A stretch of 14,381 nucleotides of DNA, taken from CALKCV01 sp964609515 (GTDB lineage Bacteria; Cyanobacteriota; Cyanobacteriia; Cyanobacteriales; Microcoleaceae). The notes beneath the pieces are model-generated. The model saw only the letters and a list, made by a program, of their open reading frames with translations, made no database searches and was not told where the DNA came from. This document shows, in pieces, positions 6,208 through 12,891 of the stretch. The stretch is from positions 1-14,381 of the forward strand of contig CAZSTZ010000188.1 in assembly GCA_964609515.1 (NCBI GenBank), in the 5' to 3' direction. The translations under genes were made by a program, and so were the position numbers. Positions within the stretch are counted from its first letter, which is position 1. Each line of letters begins with the position of its first letter.

Positions 6208-6828
6208 TTAAATTTTTGTCAATATCAAAGAGCCACTCTTTTTTGCCTTTTGCAAAAACCAATTTCTTGTCGAAATAGTGCGCGGATGAATTAAACGGCC
6301 AGCGGCGAGTAAATGTTGGATCGAATAATCGGCGGTTTGCCAAACTGCTCGTTCTAAATTTTCTTTACAGAGCGTTCTTAAACTTTCCAATTGGGGGGTA
6401 TTGCCCCTACCCGGTTCGAGACTATCTGCCAAATAGATGGTGCAACTAAGCTCGTCCATCCCAGGATTGCCTAGAGTATGATTGGCGATCGCCTGTAATA
6501 TTTCCTCATCTTCTACCCCAAATTCTTTTCTGGCCACTATCGCACTGACATCAGCATGGAGCAAATGGGGATTAGCCTCCAACACCTCATCAACTGGCAA
6601 ACCGGCTTCATTGGCCATTTCCCAAAGGACTTTTGGCTTAAAATTTTTTGCCAGATCGTGCATTAGTCCTGCTAATTGGGCTTTAGTTCTATCTAGCTGG
6701 CGAACGGTGGCTAACTCGTGGGCCATTTTTTCGACTCGGAGAATGTGCTGAATTCGAGATTCTGGCACTTGTTCTGATAACCATCCCAAAACAGCTTCCC
6801 GGAGTTGCGCAATTTCTGTCATGTTCAT
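6208..6828 (-). CDS. yqeK: HD-domain hydrolase YqeK (Ap4A hydrolase, symmetrical)
   Basis: YqeK proteins are HD-domain enzymes that cleave diadenosine tetraphosphate symmetrically to two ADP. The 206-aa protein carries the metal-binding pattern in order: His28 in HILRVEKMA, His57-Asp58 in GLMHDLAK, His91 in LLHADVSA, His117 in ANHTLGNPGM and Asp135 in YLADSLEPGR. I placed the start at the ATG at 6828. A second ATG two codons later (6822) and an in-frame TTG at 6864 are alternatives, and none has a clear Shine-Dalgarno. It is the first gene of the yqeK-rsfS-ycf36-asparaginase directon. Its promoter should lie in the divergent spacer to its right. Confidence 0.9.
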   Translation of the reverse strand: MNMTEIAQLREAVLGWLSEQVPESRIQHILRVEKMAHELATVRQLDRTKAQLAGLMHDLAKNFKPKVLWEMANEAGLPVDEVLEANPHLLHADVSAIVARKEFGVEDEEILQAIANHTLGNPGMDELSCTIYLADSLEPGRGNTPQLESLRTLCKENLERAVWQTADYSIQHLLAAGRLIHPRTISTRNWFLQKAKKSGSLILTKI

Positions 6829-7293
6829 TTCTGTAATTTTCGACTGTGGTTTTGCCCCTGACAAACCACGGATTACTTGGCTCTGAACTGTTTTCCAATC
6901 AAAATGTAAATTTTTGTAAACCCATAGCTACTTCTGGACGAAGCACTTTTGATGAGCAGCTCTATTTTAGACTTTATAATGGGTAATCGATCGCTAACAA
7001 GGTTCTGACAGTTTAATCCTGTTACTCAAGATCGTTTTAGGTTAAAAATAAATGACAAGAAAAATCTGGAGCGGGTGTGGCTACGAACCCTCCCCACAAT
7101 TGAGCCACCACAGACATAAAATTTATCCGGGATAAGCATCTGATTCTGGCTGGGTGCTAGCAATTATGATTATTACTGAAACTCTTAATCTCAAGATGGC
7201 CACAAAGCAGAAATAAAGCTGCGCAGCTTTATTTCTACCCAGAGCGATGAGTCGAGAAAAAGTCCACATTTAACCTTCAAAGCCAAATTAAAG
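6829..7293. other. Divergent intergenic region between yqeK and the MBL hydrolase
   Basis: These 465 bp contain no convincing protein gene. They should hold the promoters for both the yqeK directon (leftward) and the MBL-cytochrome genes (rightward). A plus-strand TATAAT is at 6975-6980, with only a poor TTGATG 20 bp upstream. Around 7070-7115 there are overlapping complementary segments (TGGCT/AGCCA, GGGT/ACCC) that could fold in an RNA. A perfect palindrome sits at 7209-7236. Whether the DNA between 6985 and 7240 is a long mRNA leader or a small RNA cannot be decided from sequence alone. Confidence 0.5.
7209..7236. repeat. Perfect 28-bp palindrome
   Basis: AGAAATAAAGCTGC (7209-7222) is followed directly by its exact reverse complement (7223-7236). 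In RNA it would form a strong hairpin of 12 bp closed by a four-base loop. It has no adjacent T tract and lies 57 bp before the MBL hydrolase ATG. It could be a dispersed REP-like element, a protein-binding site or a leader hairpin. Confidence 0.75.
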
Positions 7294-8202
7294 ATGTCAG
7301 CTTCAAAGTCTTCAACCTCAGTCTCAAAGCAGTTGGATGAGAAAGCAGCAAGCTCGATCGGTCCAGAAACAGATTTTTGGGTCCAATTCTGGGGCGTGCG
7401 CGGCAACGTTCCTACTCCGGGTAGTAAAACGGTTCGCTACGGCGGTAATACTTCTTGCGTAGAAATGCGCGTGGGAGAAAAACGCTTGATTTTTGACGGA
7501 GGCACGGGCCTGAGACTTCTAGGTTTAAACCTGCTAAAACAAATGCCGGTTGAAGCCTATATGTTTTTCAGTCACAGCCACTGGGACCACATTCAAGGTT
7601 TTCCTTTTTTTGTTCCGGCCTTTATTCCGATCAATCGCTTTCATATCTATGGGGCGATCGCTCCTGATGGTACGACCATTAAAGACCGTCTCTCGGACCA
7701 AATGGTACATCCGAATTTTCCTGTCCCCATTCAAGTAATGCAGTCGGAGCTCAAGTTTAATGACGTTATCCCTGGAGATACCATCGACCTCGACGACATT
7801 ACTATTGAGACGGCCCCTCTAAATCATCCAAGCGTGGCTACGGGTTATCGAGTGACCTGGCAGGGTCGTAGCGCGGTGTATTGCAGCGATACAGAACATT
7901 ACCACGATCGCTTCGATGAAAATGTTTTGCACCTGGCCCGCAATGCTGACCTGCTGATTTACGATGCTACCTACACTAACGAAGAATATTACAATCCCAA
8001 ATCCCCAAAAATAGGTTGGGGACATTCTACCTGGGAGGTGGGCCTAGAAATAGCAAAAAAAGCAGGTGTCAAACAAATCGTCATGTACCAACACGATCCC
8101 TCCCACGACGATAAGTTTCTAGATCGCATTACCGAAAAAGTCCAATCGGTCTTCCCCAATGGCTTAGTGGCCCGCGAAGGTATGACTGTTCCTCTGATTT
8201 AA
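7294..8202 (+). CDS. Metallo-beta-lactamase-fold hydrolase (Lactamase_B_2 type)
   Basis: A 302-aa cytoplasmic protein. After a Ser/Lys-rich 25-residue lead it has the family opener FWGVRGNVPTPG (33-43). The metal motif SHSHWDHIQG (His94, His96, Asp98, His99) and the later ligands His178 (NHP), Asp199 (CSDTEHY), Asp224 (YDATY), His244 (GWGHST) and His267 (QHDPSHDD) complete a two-metal site. The closing HDP..HDD motif and overall plan resemble predicted phosphodiesterase-like MBL proteins rather than lactamases or RNase Z. The substrate is unknown. The next gene, a diheme cytochrome, begins 34 bp downstream on the same strand and may be co-transcribed. There is no strong Shine-Dalgarno before the ATG. 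Confidence 0.88.
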   Translation: MSASKSSTSVSKQLDEKAASSIGPETDFWVQFWGVRGNVPTPGSKTVRYGGNTSCVEMRVGEKRLIFDGGTGLRLLGLNLLKQMPVEAYMFFSHSHWDHIQGFPFFVPAFIPINRFHIYGAIAPDGTTIKDRLSDQMVHPNFPVPIQVMQSELKFNDVIPGDTIDLDDITIETAPLNHPSVATGYRVTWQGRSAVYCSDTEHYHDRFDENVLHLARNADLLIYDATYTNEEYYNPKSPKIGWGHSTWEVGLEIAKKAGVKQIVMYQHDPSHDDKFLDRITEKVQSVFPNGLVAREGMTVPLI

Positions 8203-8236
8203 GATTAATAGAGGCCCGCTAGCTGTTAAAAATTCT

Positions 8237-8803
8237 ATGTCTTATTACTGCCAACGACGAAACCTAAAGCCAAGGCCAAAGCGATCGAGATTTTTTTTAT
8301 TACTTTTAATACTATTTTTGGTTATTGGTTTTGGTCGGATAATGGCCGAAGCTACTGAGGCCATCGCCTTTTCAGCGGAGTTGGCCCAAAGTGTGGTTGG
8401 GACAGTAGATCCGGTTCCACCTCGCTACCAACTAGGACAAGAAATTTACCTCGAAAACTGCGGGAGCTGCCACATCGCCTTACCTCCACAAGTAATGCCA
8501 ACCCAAACCTGGCAAGGATTGCTACAAGATAGCGAACATTACGGGATACAAATTCCGCTGCTAAAAGATCCTAACCGCCTCATGCTCTGGAACTATTTAC
8601 AAGTTTTCTCCCGCCCCGTGTCTGAAGAGGAACCAATACCCTATAGAATGGCCCAATCTCGGTATTTTAAAGCTCTCCATCCTCTCGTAAAATTACCGAG
8701 ACCCCTCAATCCTATAAGTTGCGCCACCTGTCACCCCCAAGCAGATAATTTTAACTTCCGCAGTTTGGCCCCTAATTGGGAAGGCGATCGTCGCGATCCC
8801 TAA
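8237..8803 (+). CDS. Membrane-anchored diheme cytochrome c
   Basis: A 188-aa protein with a positively charged N-terminus, one hydrophobic segment at about 19-35 (uncleaved anchor or signal peptide) and two c-type heme sites, CGSCH (75-79) and CATCH (152-156). The spacing and length fit the cyanobacterial dihaem cytochrome c family (Pfam DHC). The heme domain would lie in the thylakoid lumen or periplasm. Conserved Met and His residues between the two sites (for example His101 and Met116) are possible axial ligands, which is inference. The redox partner is unknown. It probably shares a transcript with the MBL hydrolase upstream. Confidence 0.85.
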   Translation: MSYYCQRRNLKPRPKRSRFFLLLLILFLVIGFGRIMAEATEAIAFSAELAQSVVGTVDPVPPRYQLGQEIYLENCGSCHIALPPQVMPTQTWQGLLQDSEHYGIQIPLLKDPNRLMLWNYLQVFSRPVSEEEPIPYRMAQSRYFKALHPLVKLPRPLNPISCATCHPQADNFNFRSLAPNWEGDRRDP

Positions 8804-8829
8804 TCGACGATAAAATATAAAAACAATTT

Positions 8830-8858
8830 GGTAATGGGTAATGGGTAATGGGTAATGG
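8830..8858. repeat. Heptamer array (GGTAATG), four copies
   Basis: Four perfect tandem copies of the 7-bp unit GGTAATG in the 147-bp spacer before secA. It is a third, sequence-unrelated heptamer family in this window, consistent with cyanobacterial STRR elements. No clear promoter or Shine-Dalgarno for secA was found in the rest of the spacer. Confidence 0.75.
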
Positions 8859-8950
8859 ATAGTTCCTGTCTTCCTAGCAATCGCTATTCCCCATTCGTTG
8901 CCTGCTTCTCCCGTTACCTTTGAAAAGTAAATTTGAAATAAGCAAAAGCG

Positions 8951-11764
8951 ATGTTAAAAAGAATTCTAGGGGATCCAAACGCACGCAAACTCAAGAAATA
9001 TCAACCTTGGGTAACAGAGGTAAATATCTATGAAGAAGATATTCAAAAACTAACTGACGAACAACTACGAGCAAAAACAGGGGAATTTAAAGAGAAAATA
9101 GCAAAAGCTAAATCTGTTAACGAAGAAAAAGAAATTTTAGATGAAATTCTCCCAGAAGCTTTTGCCGTGGTACGAGAAGCGGGGAAGCGAGTCTTGGGAA
9201 TGCGCCATTTTGACGTTCAGGTTTTAGGGGCCATTATCCTCCACAAAGGTCAAATCGCGGAAATGAAAACTGGGGAAGGTAAAACTCTAGTCGCCACCTT
9301 GCCCGCTTACCTAAACGCCCTTAGCGGTAAAGGCGTCCACGTCATTACGGTTAACGACTATTTAGCTCGACGAGATGCGGAATGGATGGGACAAGTCCAT
9401 CGTTTTTTGGGCTTGAGCGTGGGCCTGATTCAACAAGGTATGACTCCTGACGAACGTCAGAAAAATTATGGTTGCGACATCACTTATGCCACTAATAGCG
9501 AAGTTGGTTTCGATTATTTGCGCGATAATATGGCTACTTCCCTGGAAGAAGTGGTGCATCGTAACTTTAACTTTTGTATTATCGATGAGGTAGATTCTGT
9601 ATTAATTGATGAAGCTCGCACTCCGTTGATTATCTCGGGACAAGTGGAACGACCGAGCGAAAAATACGTTCGCGCTGCGGAAATTGCTGCTGCTTTGAGC
9701 CAGGAACAAGAACACTACGAGGTTGACGAAAAAGCTCGCAACGTTCTACTGGCGGATGATGGCTTTGGTGAGGCAGAAAAACTTCTGGGAGTAAATGATT
9801 TATACGACCCTAACGACCCTTGGGCTCACTTTGTTTTTAACGCCCTCAAGGCTAAGGAGTTATTCATCAAGGATGTTAACTATATCGTCAGAGATGAAGA
9901 GGTAGTTATTGTTGATGAGTTTACGGGGCGGGTGATGCCGGGACGACGTTGGAGCGATGGTTTGCATCAGGCGATCGAGGCTAAGGAAGGGGTTGATATT
10001 CAGCCGGAAACTCAAACTCTGGCGACTATTACTTATCAGAATTTCTTCTTGCTTTATCCGAAACTGTCGGGGATGACGGGTACGGCAAAAACTGAGGAGG
10101 CGGAGTTTGAGAAGATCTATAATCTGGAAGTGACTGTGGTGCCTACTAATAAGCCGACGGGCAGGAAGGATTTGGCGGATGCGGTTTACAAGACGGAAAG
10201 GGGTAAGTGGAACGCGATCGCTGATGATTGTGCTGAGATGCACGAAAAGGGTCGCCCGGTTTTGGTGGGCACTACGAGCGTGGAAAAGTCGGAGGTTCTC
10301 TCTCATCTGTTGAGCGATCGCAGCATTCCGCACCAGCTTCTCAATGCTAAACCGGAAAATGTGGAGCGGGAATCGGAAATTGTGGCTCAGGCGGGACGTA
10401 AGGGTGCGGTGACTATTGCTACTAATATGGCGGGTCGCGGTACTGATATTATTTTGGGCGGGAATGCTGAGTATATGGCACGTCTGAAGTTGCGGGAGTA
10501 TTTGATGCCTCGGGTGGTGGCACCGGAGGATGAAAGTAAGCCGGTGGGGATGATGCGATCGCCGTCGGGTTCTAAGCGGAATCGGGCCCAAGGATTCGCG
10601 CCAACGGATAATAAGCCTAAAACTTGGAAGGCTTCGCCCCAGATTTTTCCGGTGGAACTTTCTAAGGCGACTGAGCAAAAGTTAAAGGATGCTGTGGATT
10701 TTGCGGTGAAGCAGTGGGGAGAGCGATCGCTGCCGGAGTTGGTGGCGGAGGATAAGGTGGCTGTTGCTGCTGAAAAGGCTCCGACTAACGACCCGGTGAT
10801 TCAAAAGTTGCGGGAGGTTTATAATCTGATTCACTCGGAATACGAAGCGTGTACTGATATGGAGCATGAGGAGGTCATTCAAGTGGGTGGGTTGCACGTT
10901 ATCGGTACGGAACGTCACGACTCCCGACGCATTGATAATCAGTTGCGGGGCCGGGCCGGACGTCAGGGAGACCCGGGCTCGACTCGCTTTTTCTTGAGTT
11001 TGGAGGATAATTTGTTGCGGATTTTTGGGGGCGATCGCGTGGCCGGTTTGATGGCGGCTTTTGGCGTGGAGGAGGATATGCCTATCGAGTCGGGGATGCT
11101 GACTCGTTCTCTGGAAGGCGCCCAGAAGAAGGTGGAAACTTATTACTACGATATCCGCAAGCAGGTTTTTGAGTACGATGAGGTTATGAATAACCAGCGT
11201 AAGGCTATTTATGCGGAACGACGTCGGGTTTTGGAGGGCCGAGAGCTTAAGGAACAGGTGATTAAGTATGCGGAACAGACGATGGATGATATTGTGGAGG
11301 CTTATATCAATCCGGAGTTGCCTTCTGAGGAGTGGGATCTCAAGGAGTTGGTGGATAAGGTGAAGCAGTTTGTTTATTTGTTGGCGGAACTTCAACCAGA
11401 GCAAATTGAGGATTTGTCGATGGATGAGATTAAGACTTTTCTCCACGAACAGGCCCGCAATGCTTACGATATGAAGGAGGCTCAGGTGAATCAAGTTCGT
11501 CCGGGTTTGATGCGGGAGGCGGAACGGTTCTTTATTTTGCAGCAAATCGATACTTTGTGGCGGGAGCATTTGCAGCAGATGGATGCTTTGCGCGAGTCTG
11601 TTGGTTTGCGGGGTTACGGTCAGAAGGATCCTTTGATTGAGTATAAGAGCGAGGGGTACGAGCTGTTTTTGGATATGATGACGGATATTCGCCGCAATGT
11701 GGTTTATTCGTTGTTCCAGTTCCAACCTCAACAGGCTGCTGCGCCAACTCCTGAGACGGTTTAA
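8951..11764 (+). CDS. secA: Preprotein translocase ATPase SecA
   Basis: SecA is the ATP-driven motor that pushes unfolded precursors through SecYEG, in both plasma and thylakoid membranes of cyanobacteria. The 937-aa protein is full length. Walker A MKTGEGKT is at 105-112, the DEVD Walker B at 212-215, and the second nucleotide-binding domain motif GTERHDSRRIDNQLRGRAGR at about 652-671. Residues of about 532-615 form the extra segment typical of cyanobacterial/plastid SecA1, including NRAQGF and KPKTWKASPQIFP. The C-terminus (FQPQQAAAPTPETV) lacks the zinc-binding CxCxSGK tail, which is normal for this lineage. Codon use changes near 9860: TTA and CTA are frequent before and almost absent after. 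A GTGCGC hairpin follows the stop codon. Confidence 0.97.
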   Translation: MLKRILGDPNARKLKKYQPWVTEVNIYEEDIQKLTDEQLRAKTGEFKEKIAKAKSVNEEKEILDEILPEAFAVVREAGKRVLGMRHFDVQVLGAIILHKGQIAEMKTGEGKTLVATLPAYLNALSGKGVHVITVNDYLARRDAEWMGQVHRFLGLSVGLIQQGMTPDERQKNYGCDITYATNSEVGFDYLRDNMATSLEEVVHRNFNFCIIDEVDSVLIDEARTPLIISGQVERPSEKYVRAAEIAAALSQEQEHYEVDEKARNVLLADDGFGEAEKLLGVNDLYDPNDPWAHFVFNALKAKELFIKDVNYIVRDEEVVIVDEFTGRVMPGRRWSDGLHQAIEAKEGVDIQPETQTLATITYQNFFLLYPKLSGMTGTAKTEEAEFEKIYNLEVTVVPTNKPTGRKDLADAVYKTERGKWNAIADDCAEMHEKGRPVLVGTTSVEKSEVLSHLLSDRSIPHQLLNAKPENVERESEIVAQAGRKGAVTIATNMAGRGTDIILGGNAEYMARLKLREYLMPRVVAPEDESKPVGMMRSPSGSKRNRAQGFAPTDNKPKTWKASPQIFPVELSKATEQKLKDAVDFAVKQWGERSLPELVAEDKVAVAAEKAPTNDPVIQKLREVYNLIHSEYEACTDMEHEEVIQVGGLHVIGTERHDSRRIDNQLRGRAGRQGDPGSTRFFLSLEDNLLRIFGGDRVAGLMAAFGVEEDMPIESGMLTRSLEGAQKKVETYYYDIRKQVFEYDEVMNNQRKAIYAERRRVLEGRELKEQVIKYAEQTMDDIVEAYINPELPSEEWDLKELVDKVKQFVYLLAELQPEQIEDLSMDEIKTFLHEQARNAYDMKEAQVNQVRPGLMREAERFFILQQIDTLWREHLQQMDALRESVGLRGYGQKDPLIEYKSEGYELFLDMMTDIRRNVVYSLFQFQPQQAAAPTPETV

Positions 11765-11774
11765 TTTATTGTTG

Positions 11775-11797
11775 TAGGGTGCGCGTCGCGCACCTTA
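11775..11797 (+). terminator. GTGCGC hairpin after secA (REP-like copy 1)
   Basis: GGTGCGCG (11778-11785) and CGCGCACC (11787-11794) form a perfect 8-bp stem, extendable to 11 bp with one wobble pair. It lies 10 nt past the secA stop codon. No U tract follows. A nearly identical element with the same TTATTG..TAGGGTGCGC lead occurs at 12243-12262. Confidence 0.6.
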
Positions 11798-11824
11798 CGC
11801 TAATTTCTGTAGCATTGAATAACG

Positions 11825-12229
11825 ATGGAAATAGCTAAACGCAGTGATTGGAAAATAAAAGATATGCCTTTGAGGTCTGAGAGTGTGGCGATCGATAGAC
11901 TCTACTCCCGGGAAGAGTTCGAGAAAATCGCTGCGGGATTAATTCCAAAACAAATGGAGGACCATTGGTTTATTTTCTATGAGGAACCTTGGTTATATTT
12001 GCATCGCAGTTGGACTGGTTTTTGCGTTTTTAAGGTTCGCTTTGAATCAATTCCAGAACTTGCAGAAGTTGTAGAAGCGTGGGTTAATCGGGAACCGACA
12101 GAGTGGCGGGCACCTGATATTAACGACGATGTTAATTTATTAGAATTTCTGCTCGATGCGAGAGCGGGACGGGATTTAAAAAGTATTTACGGTAAACAAA
12201 AATCGAGTAATTCCAAGAAAGAGAACTAA
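11825..12229 (+). CDS. Conserved-looking hypothetical protein with HRSWTG motif
   Basis: I do not recognise a named family. The 134-aa protein is soluble, has no signal peptide and has an unusual aromatic core at about 38-65. This reads IPKQMEDHWFIFYEEPW and then LYLHRSWTGFCVFKVRF, predicted to be a set of beta strands. It is followed by a helix with a W/NR element and a charged, Ser/Lys-rich tail (120-134). The dense Trp/Tyr/His pattern looks like a conserved fold rather than a random frame. It starts 60 bp after secA and is bracketed by two copies of the GTGCGC hairpin (11775-11797, 12243-12262). It is on the same strand as the DUF262 and HEPN genes that follow, but the second hairpin may separate transcription. 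Confidence 0.72.
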   Translation: MEIAKRSDWKIKDMPLRSESVAIDRLYSREEFEKIAAGLIPKQMEDHWFIFYEEPWLYLHRSWTGFCVFKVRFESIPELAEVVEAWVNREPTEWRAPDINDDVNLLEFLLDARAGRDLKSIYGKQKSSNSKKEN

Positions 12230-12242
12230 AGTTAATTATTGT

Positions 12243-12265
12243 AGGGTGCGCACCGCGCACCTTTT
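12243..12265 (+). terminator. GTGCGC hairpin with short T run (REP-like copy 2)
   Basis: GGTGCGC (12245-12251), loop ACC and GCGCACC (12255-12261), followed by T4. It lies 13 nt after the stop codon of the 134-aa gene. The T run makes it a plausible weak intrinsic terminator. Sequence and left flank match the copy after secA, so it is also a repeat element. Confidence 0.6.
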
Positions 12266-12300
12266 CCCAAAGAGAAAACGTTATTAAAACATTACTAATT

Positions 12301-12876
12301 ATGACATCTAAAGTAGTAAGTAATCAGAAAGCAAAAATTACCCAAGAGCAAAAAGAAGCTGCCGAAGCACAGATTTGGGAAAAGAAGAAATCGATTAATT
12401 ATGACACAAGAGAATATTCGGTTGAAGTCTTAGTTCGGAAATACATGGAAGGAAAAGACGACGATACCAATGAGTTATTTATACCAGACTACCAGCGCGA
12501 TTTGGTTTGGGATGAAGTTAGACAATCAAAGTTTATAGAGTCTATTTTTTTAGGTTGGCCAATGTCGTACATAGTTGTTGCCAACGTTTACGACTCAAAA
12601 AACGATCTTGACCGCTTAGAAGTAATAGATGGCGGTCAAAGAATTATAACTTTAGCTAATTTTATCAACAACGAGCTTATCCTAACAGAATTAGAGAAGT
12701 TAGAAAAATTGAATGGTTTTACTTTTTCAGACTTACCACTTGTTCGTCAAGAACGTTTTAAAATAAATAGGATTAGGACGGTTCTTTTAACTAAAGATAC
12801 AGATGAGGAAATGCGCCGCGATTTGTTTGAAAAGATTAAGCTGTTAGGAGCTAATTTTCCTGGAAAATCTTATTAA
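12301..12876 (+). CDS. DUF262 (ParB/Srx-like, GmrS-like) domain protein, apparently C-terminally truncated
   Basis: A 191-aa protein. A charged N-terminal helix (about 8-30) is followed by the DUF262 core: FIPDYQRDLVWDEVRQSKFIESI (60-82), the hydrophobic GWPMSYIVVA strand, and RLEVIDGGQRIITLANFI (105-122), where the family usually shows DGxQR. KINRIRTVLL and RRDLFEKI (162-169) follow. DUF262 is the NTP-binding/hydrolysing half of GmrSD-type modification-dependent restriction enzymes and of other defence proteins. Relatives I recall run on after LFERIN.G for another 150 or more residues; here the frame ends 12 residues later. No frame shift restores similarity, so a 3' deletion or a naturally minimal form are both possible. 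The HEPN gene starts 15 bp downstream, so they form an operon. Confidence 0.82.
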   Translation: MTSKVVSNQKAKITQEQKEAAEAQIWEKKKSINYDTREYSVEVLVRKYMEGKDDDTNELFIPDYQRDLVWDEVRQSKFIESIFLGWPMSYIVVANVYDSKNDLDRLEVIDGGQRIITLANFINNELILTELEKLEKLNGFTFSDLPLVRQERFKINRIRTVLLTKDTDEEMRRDLFEKIKLLGANFPGKSY

Positions 12877-12891
12877 GCCATAAGTTTTTAA

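Noticed and set aside
6829..6864. Upstream TTG start of yqeK
   Set aside because: No ribosome-binding site and 12 extra residues without family similarity; the ATG at 6828 is preferred.
7065..7115. A tRNA-like segment (GGGTTCGTAG on the minus strand)
   Set aside because: T-loop position 58 is not A, the flanking bases do not pair as a T stem, and no anticodon or acceptor arm can be drawn.
7294..8202. MBL protein as RNase Z or beta-lactamase
   Set aside because: There is no signal peptide or lactamase pattern, and the GVRGNVPTPG opener and HDP..HDD ending fit a different MBL group.
9860..11731. Two long antisense frames (272 and 349 codons) opposite secA
   Set aside because: They are in codon register with secA and open only because TTA, CTA and TCA are nearly absent from that part of secA. 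Their products are Arg/His/Leu/Ile-rich with no domain.
11700..11764. SecA C-terminal truncation (no zinc-binding tail)
   Set aside because: Absence of the CxCxSGK tail is usual in cyanobacterial SecA; length of 937 aa is normal.
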